Shown here in pieces: positions 52,674 through 62,688 of a stretch of DNA of 64,000 nucleotides. Under the pieces are notes generated by a model. It was not told where the DNA came from. It made no database searches and saw only the letters and a program-made list of their open reading frames with translations. Positions within the stretch are counted from its first letter, which is position 1; each line of letters opens with the position of its first letter. Origin of the DNA: Nitrospira sp. (GTDB lineage: Bacteria > Nitrospirota > Nitrospiria > Nitrospirales > Nitrospiraceae); NCBI GenBank assembly GCA_022226955.1, contig CP092079.1:270766-334765 (forward strand), given 5' to 3'. Both the position numbers and the translations under genes were made by a program.

Positions 52674-53762
52674 TTACCGGGCGTGAACGGTTGTGCGATC
52701 GGTATATGCACCCGGTCGCAGGGATGGAAGAATCTCAAGGTCGGTGGATGGCTGATGCCCGCGCAGGAGCAACTGTCTTCCAGCGGCAGCAATCATAGCG
52801 GCATTGTCGGTGCAGTAGGCCATCGGTGGCAGCGCGAGTCGAACTCCATCTGCTTGGGCTCTTGCGGTGAGCAAGGCGCGAAGTCGTGAGTTGGCGGAAA
52901 CTCCTCCGACTACCGCCAATGCAGTCACGCCGGATGACTGAACCGCCACAAAGGCTCGATCGACCAACACACGGACGATAGCCTCCTGATACCCTGCTGC
53001 AAGATCTGCCGATTGAGCGGCGCGCGCTGTTGCGTCCATTTCGCGAAGCCGGTAAAGCAACGAGGTCTTCAGCCCGCTGAAGCTGAATTCCAAACTGCTT
53101 TTCTGTAAACGAGACAGGGGGAAGCGGATGGCCTTGGGGTTGCCCTGACGTGCTAGGCGATCGATGGCTGGACCGCCCGGATAGTCTAGCCCGAGCATCT
53201 GTGCCCCTTTGTCGAAGGCTTCACCGGCGGCGTCGTCTCTCGTGCAGCCGAGTAAGACGGTTCGTCCGTCGGCGTCTCTTCTGAATAAGTGTGTATGCCC
53301 TCCCGATACAACCAGAACAATGCAGGGAAATGGGAAGGAAGGGTCTGCTAGCCAGGCGGAGGCAATATGGCCTTCAAGATGATTCACGCCGATCAGTGGA
53401 AGCGATAATCCATAGGCCAGCCCTTTGGCGTAATTGAGTCCGACTAGAAGCGCACCGGCCAGACCGGGTCCTTGTGTGACGGCGATGGCCCCTAGGTCAT
53501 GTCTGGAGAGACGTGCCTCAGCCAGCGCTGCCTGAACTACTCGATCAATGGTGCTCAGATGGGTGCGTGCGGCGAGTTCTGGCACTACACCGCCGAATGG
53601 ACGATGGACCGAGTCCTGTGACGACACAATGTTCGAGAGGACCGTTCCGTCAGGGCTGAGTATGGCGGCGGACGTTTCGTCGCAGGAGGATTCTATCCCG
53701 AGTATCGGGCATGGGATCCATGGGGTGGCATGTCCGATTTCAACGGATAGGCTTGTTGCCAT
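52674..53762 (-). CDS. tsaD: tRNA N6-threonylcarbamoyladenosine transferase subunit
   Basis: The 362-residue ASKHA-fold enzyme transfers threonylcarbamoyl to A37 of tRNAs. GIESSCDETSAA, the metal-binding HLEGH, and VSGGHTHLF are canonical. It has a 15-residue N-terminal extension. It lies 14 bp upstream of the probable hflX start. Confidence 0.95.
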   Translation of the reverse strand: MATSLSVEIGHATPWIPCPILGIESSCDETSAAILSPDGTVLSNIVSSQDSVHRPFGGVVPELAARTHLSTIDRVVQAALAEARLSRHDLGAIAVTQGPGLAGALLVGLNYAKGLAYGLSLPLIGVNHLEGHIASAWLADPSFPFPCIVLVVSGGHTHLFRRDADGRTVLLGCTRDDAAGEAFDKGAQMLGLDYPGGPAIDRLARQGNPKAIRFPLSRLQKSSLEFSFSGLKTSLLYRLREMDATARAAQSADLAAGYQEAIVRVLVDRAFVAVQSSGVTALAVVGGVSANSRLRALLTARAQADGVRLALPPMAYCTDNAAMIAAAGRQLLLRGHQPSTDLEILPSLRPGAYTDRTTVHAR

Positions 53763-53801
53763 AACGCTGTAGAGTTACCACAATCTGTCTCTGAAAAGCA
53801 T

Positions 53802-53834
53802 GCACCCCCTACGGTCATCGACCGCAGGGGGTGC
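53802..53834 (-). terminator. Hairpin terminator after clpC
   Basis: GCACCCCCT (53802-53810) pairs with AGGGGGTGC (53826-53834), and CGGTC/GACCG extends the stem inside. On the minus strand the hairpin is followed by ATGCTTTTCAG, a short T-run. It separates clpC from tsaD. Confidence 0.7.
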
Positions 53835-53882
53835 AACTGAATGGCTCATAGTCTGTTGAGCGCGCGTATCCCAATGAGTGGG

Positions 53883-56309
53883 TTATACGCTGGCCATCGT
53901 CTCCTGCTCGATAAAGGCCGGTGCCCCGTCACGAAGCACAACCTTGATCTTGCGGCTGTCCTTGAAACGCCCCCTGATGAGGTCGTCGGAAAGTGGGTCG
54001 CCGATGGCGCGTTGAATGGTCCGGCGCATCGGGCGGGCTCCATACAGCGGCTCATAGCCTTCTTTAATCAGCCATTGTTTCACTTCATCGTCCAGCTCGA
54101 TCTCGACACCCTTCTCCACAAGACGCGAATTCAGCTCGCGGACCAGGATATCGAGAATAATGTAGAGCTGTTCTTTGTCCAGCTGATGGAAAATCACCAC
54201 TTCATCAATGCGATTCAGGAACTCAGGGCTGAAGGATCGGCGCAACTCACCCATCACTTCATCTTTCTTTCTCCTCGCCTGTTCCCCTTCCGTGCTCTGG
54301 AAACCCAGCGACACGCCCTTTTGAATCATCTTCGTCCCGATGTTCGAAGTCATGATGATGACGGTGTTCTTGAAGTCCACTTTACGGCCGAGGCTGTCGG
54401 TCAGAACGCCGTCGTCCAGAACCTGGAGCAGCACGTTGAAGACGTCTGGATGGGCCTTCTCGATTTCGTCGAAGAGCACGACGGAATATGGACGGCGGCG
54501 GACCTTCTCGGTCAGCTGTCCGCCTTCTTCATAGCCGACATAGCCGGGAGGGGCTCCAAAGAGCCGCGAGCTGGTGAATTTTTCTTGATATTCAGACATG
54601 TCGACGCGAATTAAGGCGTCTTCACTGTTGAACAAGAATTCCGCCACGGTTCTGGCCAGCTCGGTTTTGCCGACGCCGGTGGGGCCCATGAAAATGAACG
54701 AGCCGATCGGCTTCTTTGCATCCTTGAGGCCGGCCCGTGAGCGGCGAATGGCGCGCGACACGGCCGAGATCGCTTCGTTTTGACCGATGACCCGCTTATG
54801 GAGAAAGTCCTCCATGTGCAGCAACTTGTTCGATTCTTCCTCTTCCAATTTAAAGAGCGGAATGCCGGTCATTTTCGAGACGACGTAGGCCACGTCCTCT
54901 TTTCCGATGGTCGGCTTGTTCTTCTCTTGGCTCTTTTTCCATTCCCGCTTCGACTCGTCCAGCAGTTTCCGCAACCGCTCTTCTTCTTCACGGTGGCGCA
55001 CGGCTTCTTCGAAGTTTTGCATTGAGATGGCGAGCTCTTTGTCGCGCGAGACTTTCTTCAGCTCTTGCTCCATGGCCTTCAATTCAGACGGTAAGGCGTA
55101 GGTCTGAAGCTTGGCGCGCGAGCCGGTTTCGTCGATCAAATCGATCGCTTTATCTGGGAGGAACCGATCGGTAATGTACCGGTCGGAGAGTTTTACGGCT
55201 TCGACGATGGCATCCGCTGAAATCTCGACGCCATGGTGTTCTTCGTAACGGTCTCGGAGTCCCTGGATAATGAGCACAGCCTCATCCATGCTTGGTGGCT
55301 GTACGTGAATTGGCTGGAAGCGCCGCTTGAGCGCGCCGTCCTTTTCGATGTGCTTCCGGTACTCGTCCAAGGTGGTCGCGCCGATGCATTGGATTTCGCC
55401 GCGCGAGAGCGCGGGCTTTAGCATGTTGGAGGCATCGATCGATCCCTCGGCTGCGCCGGCTCCGACGAGGGTATGTAACTCATCGATGAAGATAATGATG
55501 TTGCCGGCCTGCACGATTTCCTTCATGACGACTTTCAAGCGTTCTTCAAACTGACCGCGGTACTTGGTGCCGGCAACCAGCGAACCGAGGTCGAGCGCAA
55601 TGACGCGCCGCGACAACAGATTGTCCGGCACTTCAGACTGGACAATTCGTTGGGCCAAGCCTTCGACGATGGCGGTCTTGCCGACGCCCGACTCTCCGAT
55701 GAGAACCGGATTGTTCTTGGTGCGCCGGCTGAGAATCTGAAGGACGCGTTCGATTTCATCGGCACGACCGATGACCGGATCCAGCTGGCCTTCTTGAGCC
55801 ATCTGGGTCAGATCCCGTCCGAATTCGTCGAGCGCCGGTGTATTGCTCTTCCGGTCGCGCTCGCGCGGAGCGGACTTTCTCAGGAACGTGACGGTCAGCT
55901 GTCTGGCGGTCAGCAGATTGGCTCCGAGGCTGCGCAGAATCTTTCCGCCGATTCCCTCTTCTTCTCGCAAGAGGCCGAGCAGGAGATGCTCGCTGCCGAT
56001 GTGGTTATGGCCCAACAGTCTGGCTTCTTCTACCCCGTATTCGATCACTTTCTTGACGCGTGGGCTGAAGGGAATTTCCCCGAATGTCATCGTGGTTCCG
56101 CCGCCGGGAAGATTCCTCTCGATTTCGAGGCGGATCTGTTCGGTCGAGAGCCCCATTTTTTTCAGGATCATCAGGGCGATACCGTCGGACTCACGGAGAA
56201 TCGCGAGAACCAAGTGCTCCGTCCCGAGATAATCGTTTTGGTGCCGCTCGGCCTCTTCCCGTGCCAGGATGATGATCTTCCGACCCTTATCCGTGAATCG
56301 TTCGAACAT
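53883..56309 (-). CDS. clpC: ATP-dependent Clp protease ATPase subunit ClpC
   Basis: The 808-residue AAA+ unfoldase has a double Clp N domain (1-145), AAA-1 with GESGVGKTA, a UVR-type middle ([18 protein letters not shown]), and AAA-2 with GPTGVGKTE. It feeds proteins to ClpP and can act with an adaptor. AAGGAGG precedes the ATG. Its own promoter lies upstream. Confidence 0.96.
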   Translation of the reverse strand: MFERFTDKGRKIIILAREEAERHQNDYLGTEHLVLAILRESDGIALMILKKMGLSTEQIRLEIERNLPGGGTTMTFGEIPFSPRVKKVIEYGVEEARLLGHNHIGSEHLLLGLLREEEGIGGKILRSLGANLLTARQLTVTFLRKSAPRERDRKSNTPALDEFGRDLTQMAQEGQLDPVIGRADEIERVLQILSRRTKNNPVLIGESGVGKTAIVEGLAQRIVQSEVPDNLLSRRVIALDLGSLVAGTKYRGQFEERLKVVMKEIVQAGNIIIFIDELHTLVGAGAAEGSIDASNMLKPALSRGEIQCIGATTLDEYRKHIEKDGALKRRFQPIHVQPPSMDEAVLIIQGLRDRYEEHHGVEISADAIVEAVKLSDRYITDRFLPDKAIDLIDETGSRAKLQTYALPSELKAMEQELKKVSRDKELAISMQNFEEAVRHREEEERLRKLLDESKREWKKSQEKNKPTIGKEDVAYVVSKMTGIPLFKLEEEESNKLLHMEDFLHKRVIGQNEAISAVSRAIRRSRAGLKDAKKPIGSFIFMGPTGVGKTELARTVAEFLFNSEDALIRVDMSEYQEKFTSSRLFGAPPGYVGYEEGGQLTEKVRRRPYSVVLFDEIEKAHPDVFNVLLQVLDDGVLTDSLGRKVDFKNTVIIMTSNIGTKMIQKGVSLGFQSTEGEQARRKKDEVMGELRRSFSPEFLNRIDEVVIFHQLDKEQLYIILDILVRELNSRLVEKGVEIELDDEVKQWLIKEGYEPLYGARPMRRTIQRAIGDPLSDDLIRGRFKDSRKIKVVLRDGAPAFIEQETMASV

Positions 56310-56378
56310 CCTGCCTCCTTATGGTCTGATCTAAACTGCGCAACCGGTTTGTGCGAACTTATGGAAAATCTTGGCCTA

Positions 56379-56407
56379 ATTCTAACTACCGCATTTTCGA
56401 GTGTCAA
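56379..56407 (-). promoter_or_regulatory. Sigma70 promoter of clpC
   Basis: TTGACA (56402-56407) and TAGAAT (56379-56384) are separated by 17 bp on the minus strand, about 70 bp before the clpC start. No CtsR-like repeat was seen. Confidence 0.7.
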
Positions 56408-56498
56408 GGTTGCCAGCGAATCCGACAGCGTTGTGAAACGGCTGTGAGCATGCGGCCTTGCCATCGCATCGTAATGATGTCCGTGCGTAGGTGTTGCG

Positions 56499-56528
56499 TT
56501 GACAGTCTGAGAACTGTCTCGATACAAT
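56499..56528 (+). promoter_or_regulatory. Sigma70 promoter of NAD kinase with internal palindrome
   Basis: TTGACA (56499-56504) and TACAAT (56523-56528) are 18 bp apart. A perfect repeat GACAGT-ctgaga-ACTGTC (56501-56518) overlaps the -35 and spacer, a typical repressor position. The start codon lies about 31 bp after the -10 box. Confidence 0.65.
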
Positions 56529-56559
56529 CCCGCACCTCGCATCACTCCACCGAAGACGC

Positions 56560-57432
56560 ATGGGTATCGCTATGCAACGTAAGAGCATCGGCATTCTCAC
56601 AAAGCCCAAATTCCCTGAGGTTAAGGAAACACTGCAAAGCGTTGTCTCTTGGTTGCGGGCAAAGAACATTGTTGCGATTTTGGATACAACCTCCGCGGCG
56701 TTGCTCGGCGAGACCGGGGGTATTCAAAAAACCCAGCTGGCCAGCCAGGCCGATGTGCTGCTGGTGTTGGGCGGCGATGGGACGATGTTGAATGCGGCGC
56801 GTCTTGCCGGCGAGCGAGGCATCCCCATTCTCGGGGTCAACATGGGCGGGCTGGGGTTTCTCACCGAAGTTCGTTTGGAGCATCTCTATCCGTCGCTCGA
56901 TCGAGTGTTTGCCAACGACTTTGTTGTGGATGAACGGCTCATGCTCAAGACCCATGTGCATCGGCATGGAGAAACAGTGACGCAGGGGGCAGTCCTCAAT
57001 GATGTCGTGATTGCCAAAGGCATCTTGGCTAGAATGATCGAATTGAAAATTGCCATTCAGGGCCAGTTCGTGACAAATCTACGCGGGGACGGATTGATTA
57101 TCAGCACCCCGACGGGATCGACGGCCTATTCCCTTTCTGCCGGCGGCCCAATCTTGGCTCCGGCCGTCCAGTCGTTGGTGTTGACCCCGATCTCTCCCCA
57201 CACACTTACTCATCGTCCGTTGATTGTCCCGGCTGAAGCGGAAATCGAAGTGACGTTGACGAGCCGGGACGACGGTGCGATGGCTACCATGGATGGCCAA
57301 GTGGGCGTGGCTATTTCGCAAGGCGACACGATCGAGGTCAAAGTCTCGGAGTATCGCACGAGGCTGATTCGGTTTCCCGAGACGCGATATTATAAGGTGT
57401 TGCGGGAGAAGCTAAAGTGGGGAGACGGTTGA
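56560..57432 (+). CDS. nadK: NAD kinase
   Basis: The 290-residue kinase makes NADP. The GGDGT loop (LGGDGTML), the NxLGFL-like GLGFLTE, and the GDG...STPTGSTAYSLSAGGP block are conserved. Start choice is between ATG 56560 and ATG 56572; the second gives MQRKSIGI. It is convergent with the next gene. Confidence 0.94.
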   Translation: MGIAMQRKSIGILTKPKFPEVKETLQSVVSWLRAKNIVAILDTTSAALLGETGGIQKTQLASQADVLLVLGGDGTMLNAARLAGERGIPILGVNMGGLGFLTEVRLEHLYPSLDRVFANDFVVDERLMLKTHVHRHGETVTQGAVLNDVVIAKGILARMIELKIAIQGQFVTNLRGDGLIISTPTGSTAYSLSAGGPILAPAVQSLVLTPISPHTLTHRPLIVPAEAEIEVTLTSRDDGAMATMDGQVGVAISQGDTIEVKVSEYRTRLIRFPETRYYKVLREKLKWGDG

Positions 57433-57454
57433 ATCGCCTCCCCGCCGAGTGTGT

Positions 57455-58813
57455 CTAGCGTGCGTGCCGCTCGATAAAGCCGAGCATTTCCTGGTTCGTG
57501 GCGTACTTGAATTCCCCGATACAGTCCGTCGCGCCGCTATGCGCTTTTTCCGCGGCATCGAGCGCTTTGAGTCCGGCTAGATTCACTGGACGGCTCTTTC
57601 TTTCTTTCAACAGCCCTGTCAGCTTATCGGTGAAAGCTTTCGCTGAGGCCGGCTGCGCAGAGGGTTTGGTTTCGAGGTAGCGGGTGACCACTTCCGCGCA
57701 CCATTCCCCGTCCCGCTTGGCCACACCGACCAATCCTTCACTGGCCTTGCGCGCCCATCCTGTGAGGAACACGCCATCCAACGGTTTGCCGGTCGCTTCG
57801 TCATAGGCCTGGAAGAGGGCATCGTCAGGGTCGTTGTTCGTCTTATTGGGGTTCGTAACAAAGAGTCCGCTTTTATAAGGAAGTCCCACCGTCTCGTCGA
57901 CCTTGTCCCCCACGGCAAAGACCACGGCATCGCATGGGAATTCATAATACTGCTTGAGTCCGACGGCGGCGGTATCGGTTCCCTTGGGCTCCAGTTTGTT
58001 GTCTTCCATCTCCAACCCGCGCACCCGATTGTTGCCATCGACGAGAATGCGCTTGGGAGACGCCAGGAATTGGAAGCCCATTTTTGTGCTGCTGACAGCA
58101 GGTTCGCATTTGGTGAATTCGTCTGTCAGACCCTTCAGCACCTCGTCGGCGTTCTGTCCGACGGCGGCAAGGCGGTCCTTGATGCGCGCGACTTCTTTGG
58201 TAATGCCCTCGACATCCATGTTCGCGCAGACCGACCGGATTTCCTTGGGGTTATATTTTCGTTCGAGTGGACCGCGCCGCACAATGGCAGTCACGCGCTC
58301 GACCTTCTTATAGCGAATCAGCCAATGGGCGATATCGACCATGACGTCGCCTGCTCCGATGACGGCGACATGCTTGCCGACCTCGAACGGTCGGTCGCCG
58401 AATCCAGGCAAGCGATTGAAGTGGTAGACCACATCCTTCGCATGGAATACGCCTTGGGCCGAATCCCCTTCCACGCCAATCGCTTTGGTGCCTTGCGCGC
58501 CGACGGCAAACACGACTGCACTGGCGCCGAGGGCGCGAATATCGTCCACCGTCAGATCTTTCCCCTTGCCAATGGAAACATTGCCGAAGTAATGCACGTT
58601 CGGCTGCTCCAGCATGTCCCAGTATTGTTTTTTGAGGCCGCCGCGCAGTTTCAGCTTGGCTGGGAATATCCCGTATTCCGCCAGCCCGCCGAACTTGATA
58701 TCGCGGTTGAGGATGATGACGTCATGGCCGGCTTTCGCCAGCATATTGGCCGCGGCCATTCCGGCTGGTCCGGCACCGGCCACAATGATCACATGTTTAT
58801 CCTGTGTGCTCAT
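57455..58813 (-). CDS. Ferredoxin-NADP reductase-like FAD protein (adrenodoxin-reductase type)
   Basis: The 452-residue protein has an N-terminal FAD site (VAGAGPAGMAAANML), a NAD(P) site (VAVIGAGDVMVDIAHWL) and the overall order of adrenodoxin reductase/FprA-like or GltD-like enzymes. Such enzymes move electrons between ferredoxin and NAD(P)H. It has no Fe-S cysteines of its own. In a Nitrospira it could supply or use low-potential ferredoxin for the reverse TCA cycle; that is inferred. It is followed on the same strand only by the convergent nadK. Confidence 0.8.
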   Translation of the reverse strand: MSTQDKHVIIVAGAGPAGMAAANMLAKAGHDVIILNRDIKFGGLAEYGIFPAKLKLRGGLKKQYWDMLEQPNVHYFGNVSIGKGKDLTVDDIRALGASAVVFAVGAQGTKAIGVEGDSAQGVFHAKDVVYHFNRLPGFGDRPFEVGKHVAVIGAGDVMVDIAHWLIRYKKVERVTAIVRRGPLERKYNPKEIRSVCANMDVEGITKEVARIKDRLAAVGQNADEVLKGLTDEFTKCEPAVSSTKMGFQFLASPKRILVDGNNRVRGLEMEDNKLEPKGTDTAAVGLKQYYEFPCDAVVFAVGDKVDETVGLPYKSGLFVTNPNKTNNDPDDALFQAYDEATGKPLDGVFLTGWARKASEGLVGVAKRDGEWCAEVVTRYLETKPSAQPASAKAFTDKLTGLLKERKSRPVNLAGLKALDAAEKAHSGATDCIGEFKYATNQEMLGFIERHAR

Positions 58814-58948
58814 GCAATGTTCCCTGGGAAAAAATTGATGAATAGTGACTAGAACCCCAACAGTTTCGCGGACATTAGCATAGGAAAAATGAGGCTGTCA
58901 AAGTACGCCGCCAAAGTCTGGCGGCTTGCGACAGCGTTCTCTCTTTCC

Positions 58949-60385
58949 TCATCCTCCCGCGCTTCCCACCGGGCCGCCCGGCATGGTCATGCGCCAGGGA
59001 TCGAGAAGCTCGGTGAGGCGCTTGTCTGAGAGGACTTTTTGCTCTTTCGCGACTTCGCGGACGGTCTTGCCGGACTTATAGGCATCCTTCGCCAGCTTGG
59101 CGGCGGCTTCATAGCCAATCTCCGGCGCCAAGGCGGTACACATGGCCAGGCTTTCTTCAATCAGGCTCTTACAGCGTTCTTCATTCGCCTTGATACCATC
59201 GATACACTTTACGGCGAAGTTGTTGGAGACGGAGGCGAGTAATTCAATCGATTGCAGAAGGTTGTAAGCCATGACCGGCAGCATGACGATCAATTCGAAG
59301 TTGGCCGCCTGTCCGCCGACCGTGACCGTGACGTCGTTGCCGATTACCTGGGCGCACACCATCGTGACAGATTCGGCGATTACGGGGTTGACCTTCCCCG
59401 GCATAATCGACGACCCTGGCTGCGTTTCCGGCAGATTGATTTCACCAAGGCCGCAGCGCGGGCCCGAGCCGAGCCAGCGCACATCGTTAGCGATCTTCAT
59501 GAGGCTCACGGCAATCGTCCGTAACTCCCCGCTGGCCTCGACCAGCGAATCCTGAGCCGACTGGGCCTCGAAGTGATTCTTGGCTTCTTTAAAGGTGCAG
59601 CCGGTTTCTTTAGAAATGATCGCCATCACTTTCGATGAAAATTTCGGGTGACAGTTAAGTCCGGTTCCGACCGCGGTGCCGCCGAGCGCCACTTCGCTCA
59701 GGCTTTCCTGCGCGCGCTTCACCCGCTGAATGCCCAGCTCGATCTGGCGCGCATAACCGCCGAACTCCTGTCCTAGCCGCACTGGGGTGGCATCCTGCAA
59801 ATGGGTGCGGCCGATTTTCACGACCTTGTCGAACTCTTTGGCTTTCCGGGCAAGGGATTTGTGCAAGCGAGTCAGGGCTGGAATGAGTTGTTGCTGCATC
59901 AGCTCCGCGGCGGCGATGTGGATCGCCGTGGGAATCACGTCGTTGCTGGATTGCCCTAAATTCACATGATCGTTCGGGTGCACCAGCTTGCTCCCACGCG
60001 CGCCGCCGAGCAGTTCGGTGGCCCGGTTCGAAATCACTTCGTTGGTGTTCATATTGGTGGAGGTGCCGGATCCGGTTTGAAAAATATCAACCGGAAATTC
60101 GGCGTCGAGCTTCCCCTCGACCACTTCGGTGGCTGCCGCTTTGATTGCGCCGGCGGGTTTCTTGTCCAAGAGTCCGAGCGATTGATTCACGCTGGCCGCG
60201 GCGCGTTTGATCAGCCCCATGGCGCGGATGATCGAGCGTGGCATGCGGAGCGTGCTGATCGGAAAGTTCTCGATGGCGCGTGCGGTTTGCACACCATAGT
60301 AGGCGTCTGACGGGACTGCCAGTTCGCCCATGGTATCGCGTTCAATGCGGGTGCGAACGGACGGTGTTCCTGATGATGGCTTCAT
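58949..60385 (-). CDS. fumC: Class II fumarase (fumarase/aspartase superfamily)
   Basis: The 478-residue lyase has TGSGTSTNMNTNEV, NLGQSSNDVIPTA and the signature GSSIMPGKVNP. It interconverts fumarate and malate in the TCA or reverse TCA cycle. Some residues near the signature (VNPVIAESV) and the start (YYGVQTARAIENFPIS) resemble aspartase, so aspartate ammonia-lyase is the alternative. The presence of citrate synthase nearby favours fumarase. Confidence 0.8.
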   Translation of the reverse strand: MKPSSGTPSVRTRIERDTMGELAVPSDAYYGVQTARAIENFPISTLRMPRSIIRAMGLIKRAAASVNQSLGLLDKKPAGAIKAAATEVVEGKLDAEFPVDIFQTGSGTSTNMNTNEVISNRATELLGGARGSKLVHPNDHVNLGQSSNDVIPTAIHIAAAELMQQQLIPALTRLHKSLARKAKEFDKVVKIGRTHLQDATPVRLGQEFGGYARQIELGIQRVKRAQESLSEVALGGTAVGTGLNCHPKFSSKVMAIISKETGCTFKEAKNHFEAQSAQDSLVEASGELRTIAVSLMKIANDVRWLGSGPRCGLGEINLPETQPGSSIMPGKVNPVIAESVTMVCAQVIGNDVTVTVGGQAANFELIVMLPVMAYNLLQSIELLASVSNNFAVKCIDGIKANEERCKSLIEESLAMCTALAPEIGYEAAAKLAKDAYKSGKTVREVAKEQKVLSDKRLTELLDPWRMTMPGGPVGSAGG

Positions 60386-60534
60386 GCGCGTATCTCCTCG
60401 CTAGGCAATCGGGTGAATGACGGAGCGCGCATCTTAAACGGTTGCTGCGTGGAAGCTCAAGAGAGGGCATAGGGAAAGTCGTGGGGCAAGGTCCGATCGA
60501 GAACGGTGAGGTCCGGCGGTGCGTCGGGGGTAAA

Positions 60535-60556
60535 ACGGCCCGCGCTGGCGGGCCGT
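60535..60556 (-). terminator. Rho-independent terminator after hsp20
   Basis: ACGGCCCGC-gctg-GCGGGCCGT forms a 9-bp GC-rich stem with a 4-nt loop; on the minus strand it continues into TTTT. It stands 30 bp after the hsp20 stop. Confidence 0.85.
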
Positions 60557-60586
60557 CCAACCCTTGTCGTGCGATTCGTGAAGCCC

Positions 60587-61036
60587 TTAGGCAACGTTCA
60601 CTTCGATGGCACGCGGTTTCGCCTTTTCAGATTTCGGAATGTGCAGGTTCAACACCCCGTCCTTGAAGTCGGCTTTCACCTCACTCTCGTTCACTTGGTC
60701 CGGCAGCGTAAAGCTTCGGACGAACGTCCCATAAGATCGCTCGACTCGATGATACTTCGTGGTCTTCTCGTCTTTCTCCTGACGGCGCTGCCCTCGAATC
60801 GTCAGGACGCCTTCTTCCAGCGTCACGTTCACATCGTCTTTCTTTACCTCAGGCAACTCTGCCTGGATGACATACTCACCGGCCGTTTCACTGATATCCA
60901 CGGTCGGCACCCAGTCCGCTACGGTCAAAGTATCCTTCCCGTTGGTTTTGGCTGCCGGACGAGTCGTCATTCTATTCAGCCGATAAGACATCTCTTCGAG
61001 TTCGCGAAATGGATCCCAACGCATCAGAGTGGTCAT
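60587..61036 (-). CDS. Small heat-shock protein Hsp20
   Basis: The 149-residue chaperone has a short N-terminal arm (MTTLMRWDPFRELEEMSYRL), an alpha-crystallin domain (about 42-135; VQAELPEVKKDDVNV, GVLTIRGQR, RSFTLPDQV) and the end motif GVLNLHIPK. It holds unfolded proteins under stress. It has its own promoter and terminator, so it is a single-gene unit. Confidence 0.95.
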   Translation of the reverse strand: MTTLMRWDPFRELEEMSYRLNRMTTRPAAKTNGKDTLTVADWVPTVDISETAGEYVIQAELPEVKKDDVNVTLEEGVLTIRGQRRQEKDEKTTKYHRVERSYGTFVRSFTLPDQVNESEVKADFKDGVLNLHIPKSEKAKPRAIEVNVA

Positions 61037-61115
61037 GGCATACCTCCATACGAGTCATGTGTTTTGTGTTGTCGTATCGGACGCCGGCGCCGCGTCTGTT
61101 GTGCTTACAGCTATA

Positions 61116-61143
61116 GAGATAATTGCGAGGGTCGGAGAGTCAA
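61116..61143 (-). promoter_or_regulatory. Candidate hsp20 promoter
   Basis: On the minus strand TTGACT (61138-61143, within CCCCCTTGACT, similar to a sigma32 -35) and TATCTC (61116-61121) are 16 bp apart, 80 bp before the start codon. No CIRCE element was found. Confidence 0.4.
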
Positions 61144-61165
61144 GGGGGAACGCACCGGTACTCGG

Positions 61166-62299
61166 TTAGCGTTGCGTCAAAGGCGTATAGGGACGATTGT
61201 GCTCCCCGGAGTAAATCTGATCCGGGCGGAAGAGCTTGTTCTCCCGCAGTTGTTCCATCCAATGGGCGAGCCAGCCCGACACGCGGGCCATGGCGAACAG
61301 CGGGGTGAAGAGGTCTGTGTCGATGCTCATCTGATCGTAGAGGATGCCGGAATAGAAATCGACGTTCGGGTAAATGCCTTTTCCTTGCAACAACTCCCCT
61401 GCGGCTCGTTCGACTTCCAATGCGACGGCATAGAGCGGCGACGGCCCGCATTCGTGGAAGAGTTTTTTGCAGAGTTCTTGAAGAACCGTGGCGCGAGGAT
61501 CTTTGACCTTGTAGACACGATGGCCGAATCCCATGAGCTTCTGTTTGCCGGACAGCTTCCGCTCCACATAGGCTCGAGCTCGTTCAGGGCTGCCAATTTC
61601 GCGGAGCATGTGAAGGACTTCTTCGTTCGCTCCTCCATGAAGCGGCCCCTTCAGCGCGCCGATTGAGGAGGCGACGACGGTATAGGGATCGGCGAGCGTC
61701 GAGGCCGTCACGAGCCCCGTAAAGGTCGAGGCGTTCATCGTATGTTCGGCATGCAGAATCAGGCAATCGTCGAAGATATCTGTCCAAAGCGGATACGGCT
61801 TGCGCTCGGTCAGCATATACAGAAAGTTTTCTGAGAATTCGAGGCCGTCTTGGGGTGGAATGGGGTCGTTGCCGTGCCGGAGCCTGGCCCAAGCGGCGAC
61901 AATGGTCGGCAGTTTGGCGATGAGCCGTACTGCCGACCAGTAGTTATTCTCCGCGTCTTTGACTTGCCGCCCCGGATAGAACATGCCGAGCGCGGCGACG
62001 GCGGCTTGCAGCGCATCCATCGGATGCCCGGTTTCCGGCAGGCATTTCAAGAGATCGTTGATGCGAAACTTAATGCGGCGATGATGGGTGATATCGCCGG
62101 TCCAGCGAGCAAGTTCCGATTGTGTCGGCAGGCGGCCGAAGAGGAGCAAATACGATGTTTCGAGGAACGAGGATTGAGCGCAGAGCGTTTCGATGCGGAT
62201 GCCGCGATATTCGAGTATTCCCCGCTGGCCGTCGACATCGCTGATGGAGGAGGTGGCGGCCGGAACACCGTCCAGGCCCGGCATGAAGTCGTGCGGCAT
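61166..62299 (-). CDS. Citrate synthase
   Basis: The 377-residue enzyme is the compact bacterial type. LHGGANEEV carries the catalytic His, GFGHRVYKVKDPR the second His, and DFYSGILYDQM the catalytic Asp. The ATG at 62299 is preferred, having GGAG 6 nt upstream; an ATG four codons earlier is possible. Together with fumarase it points to TCA-type carbon flow. It ends near the hsp20 promoter. Confidence 0.92.
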   Translation of the reverse strand: MPHDFMPGLDGVPAATSSISDVDGQRGILEYRGIRIETLCAQSSFLETSYLLLFGRLPTQSELARWTGDITHHRRIKFRINDLLKCLPETGHPMDALQAAVAALGMFYPGRQVKDAENNYWSAVRLIAKLPTIVAAWARLRHGNDPIPPQDGLEFSENFLYMLTERKPYPLWTDIFDDCLILHAEHTMNASTFTGLVTASTLADPYTVVASSIGALKGPLHGGANEEVLHMLREIGSPERARAYVERKLSGKQKLMGFGHRVYKVKDPRATVLQELCKKLFHECGPSPLYAVALEVERAAGELLQGKGIYPNVDFYSGILYDQMSIDTDLFTPLFAMARVSGWLAHWMEQLRENKLFRPDQIYSGEHNRPYTPLTQR

Positions 62300-62432
62300 G
62301 TCGATCTCCATGGTGAACGTGCGTGAGCAACTCAGAGCGCCGATGCATGGGTATCGTATCATGACCGGGCTATCGGGGGGGCATTCTTGAATTGAGAAAG
62401 GGCGATGGGCATACTGTGATTGAAGGTGTGCG

Positions 62433-62678
62433 ATGCGCCGCAGGAATGAGGTGGACGTGTTTCGCGTGATGCTGATTTTGGGATTATTGGTGTTGGGGCC
62501 TGCGGCGATTGTCTTTTGGCGTCTGCGGGATCGTGCTGTCATGGCTCCCCTCCCGCCGCCGGTTTCGCAGAAGGCAATCGGCACCAGCACGTTGAATCAT
62601 GGCGGTCCTCGTCTTGGAAATCATGATGACCCTCGTCCGGGAAAAGGGACGGATACGGTTCCTAGCCGGCCGGAATAG
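62433..62678 (+). CDS. Small single-helix membrane protein (81 aa)
   Basis: One membrane helix (about 9-28, VFRVMLILGLLVLGPAAIVFW) is followed by a polar, Pro/Gly-rich tail of 50 residues outside or inside the membrane. It has no known motif. It is 10 bp before the next gene, so the pair may be an operon. Confidence 0.5.
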   Translation: MRRRNEVDVFRVMLILGLLVLGPAAIVFWRLRDRAVMAPLPPPVSQKAIGTSTLNHGGPRLGNHDDPRPGKGTDTVPSRPE

Positions 62679-62688
62679 GAGGCGTTGG

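Noticed and set aside
61037..61165. CIRCE element before hsp20
   Set aside because: No TTAGCACTC-N9-GAGTGCTAA-like repeat is present.
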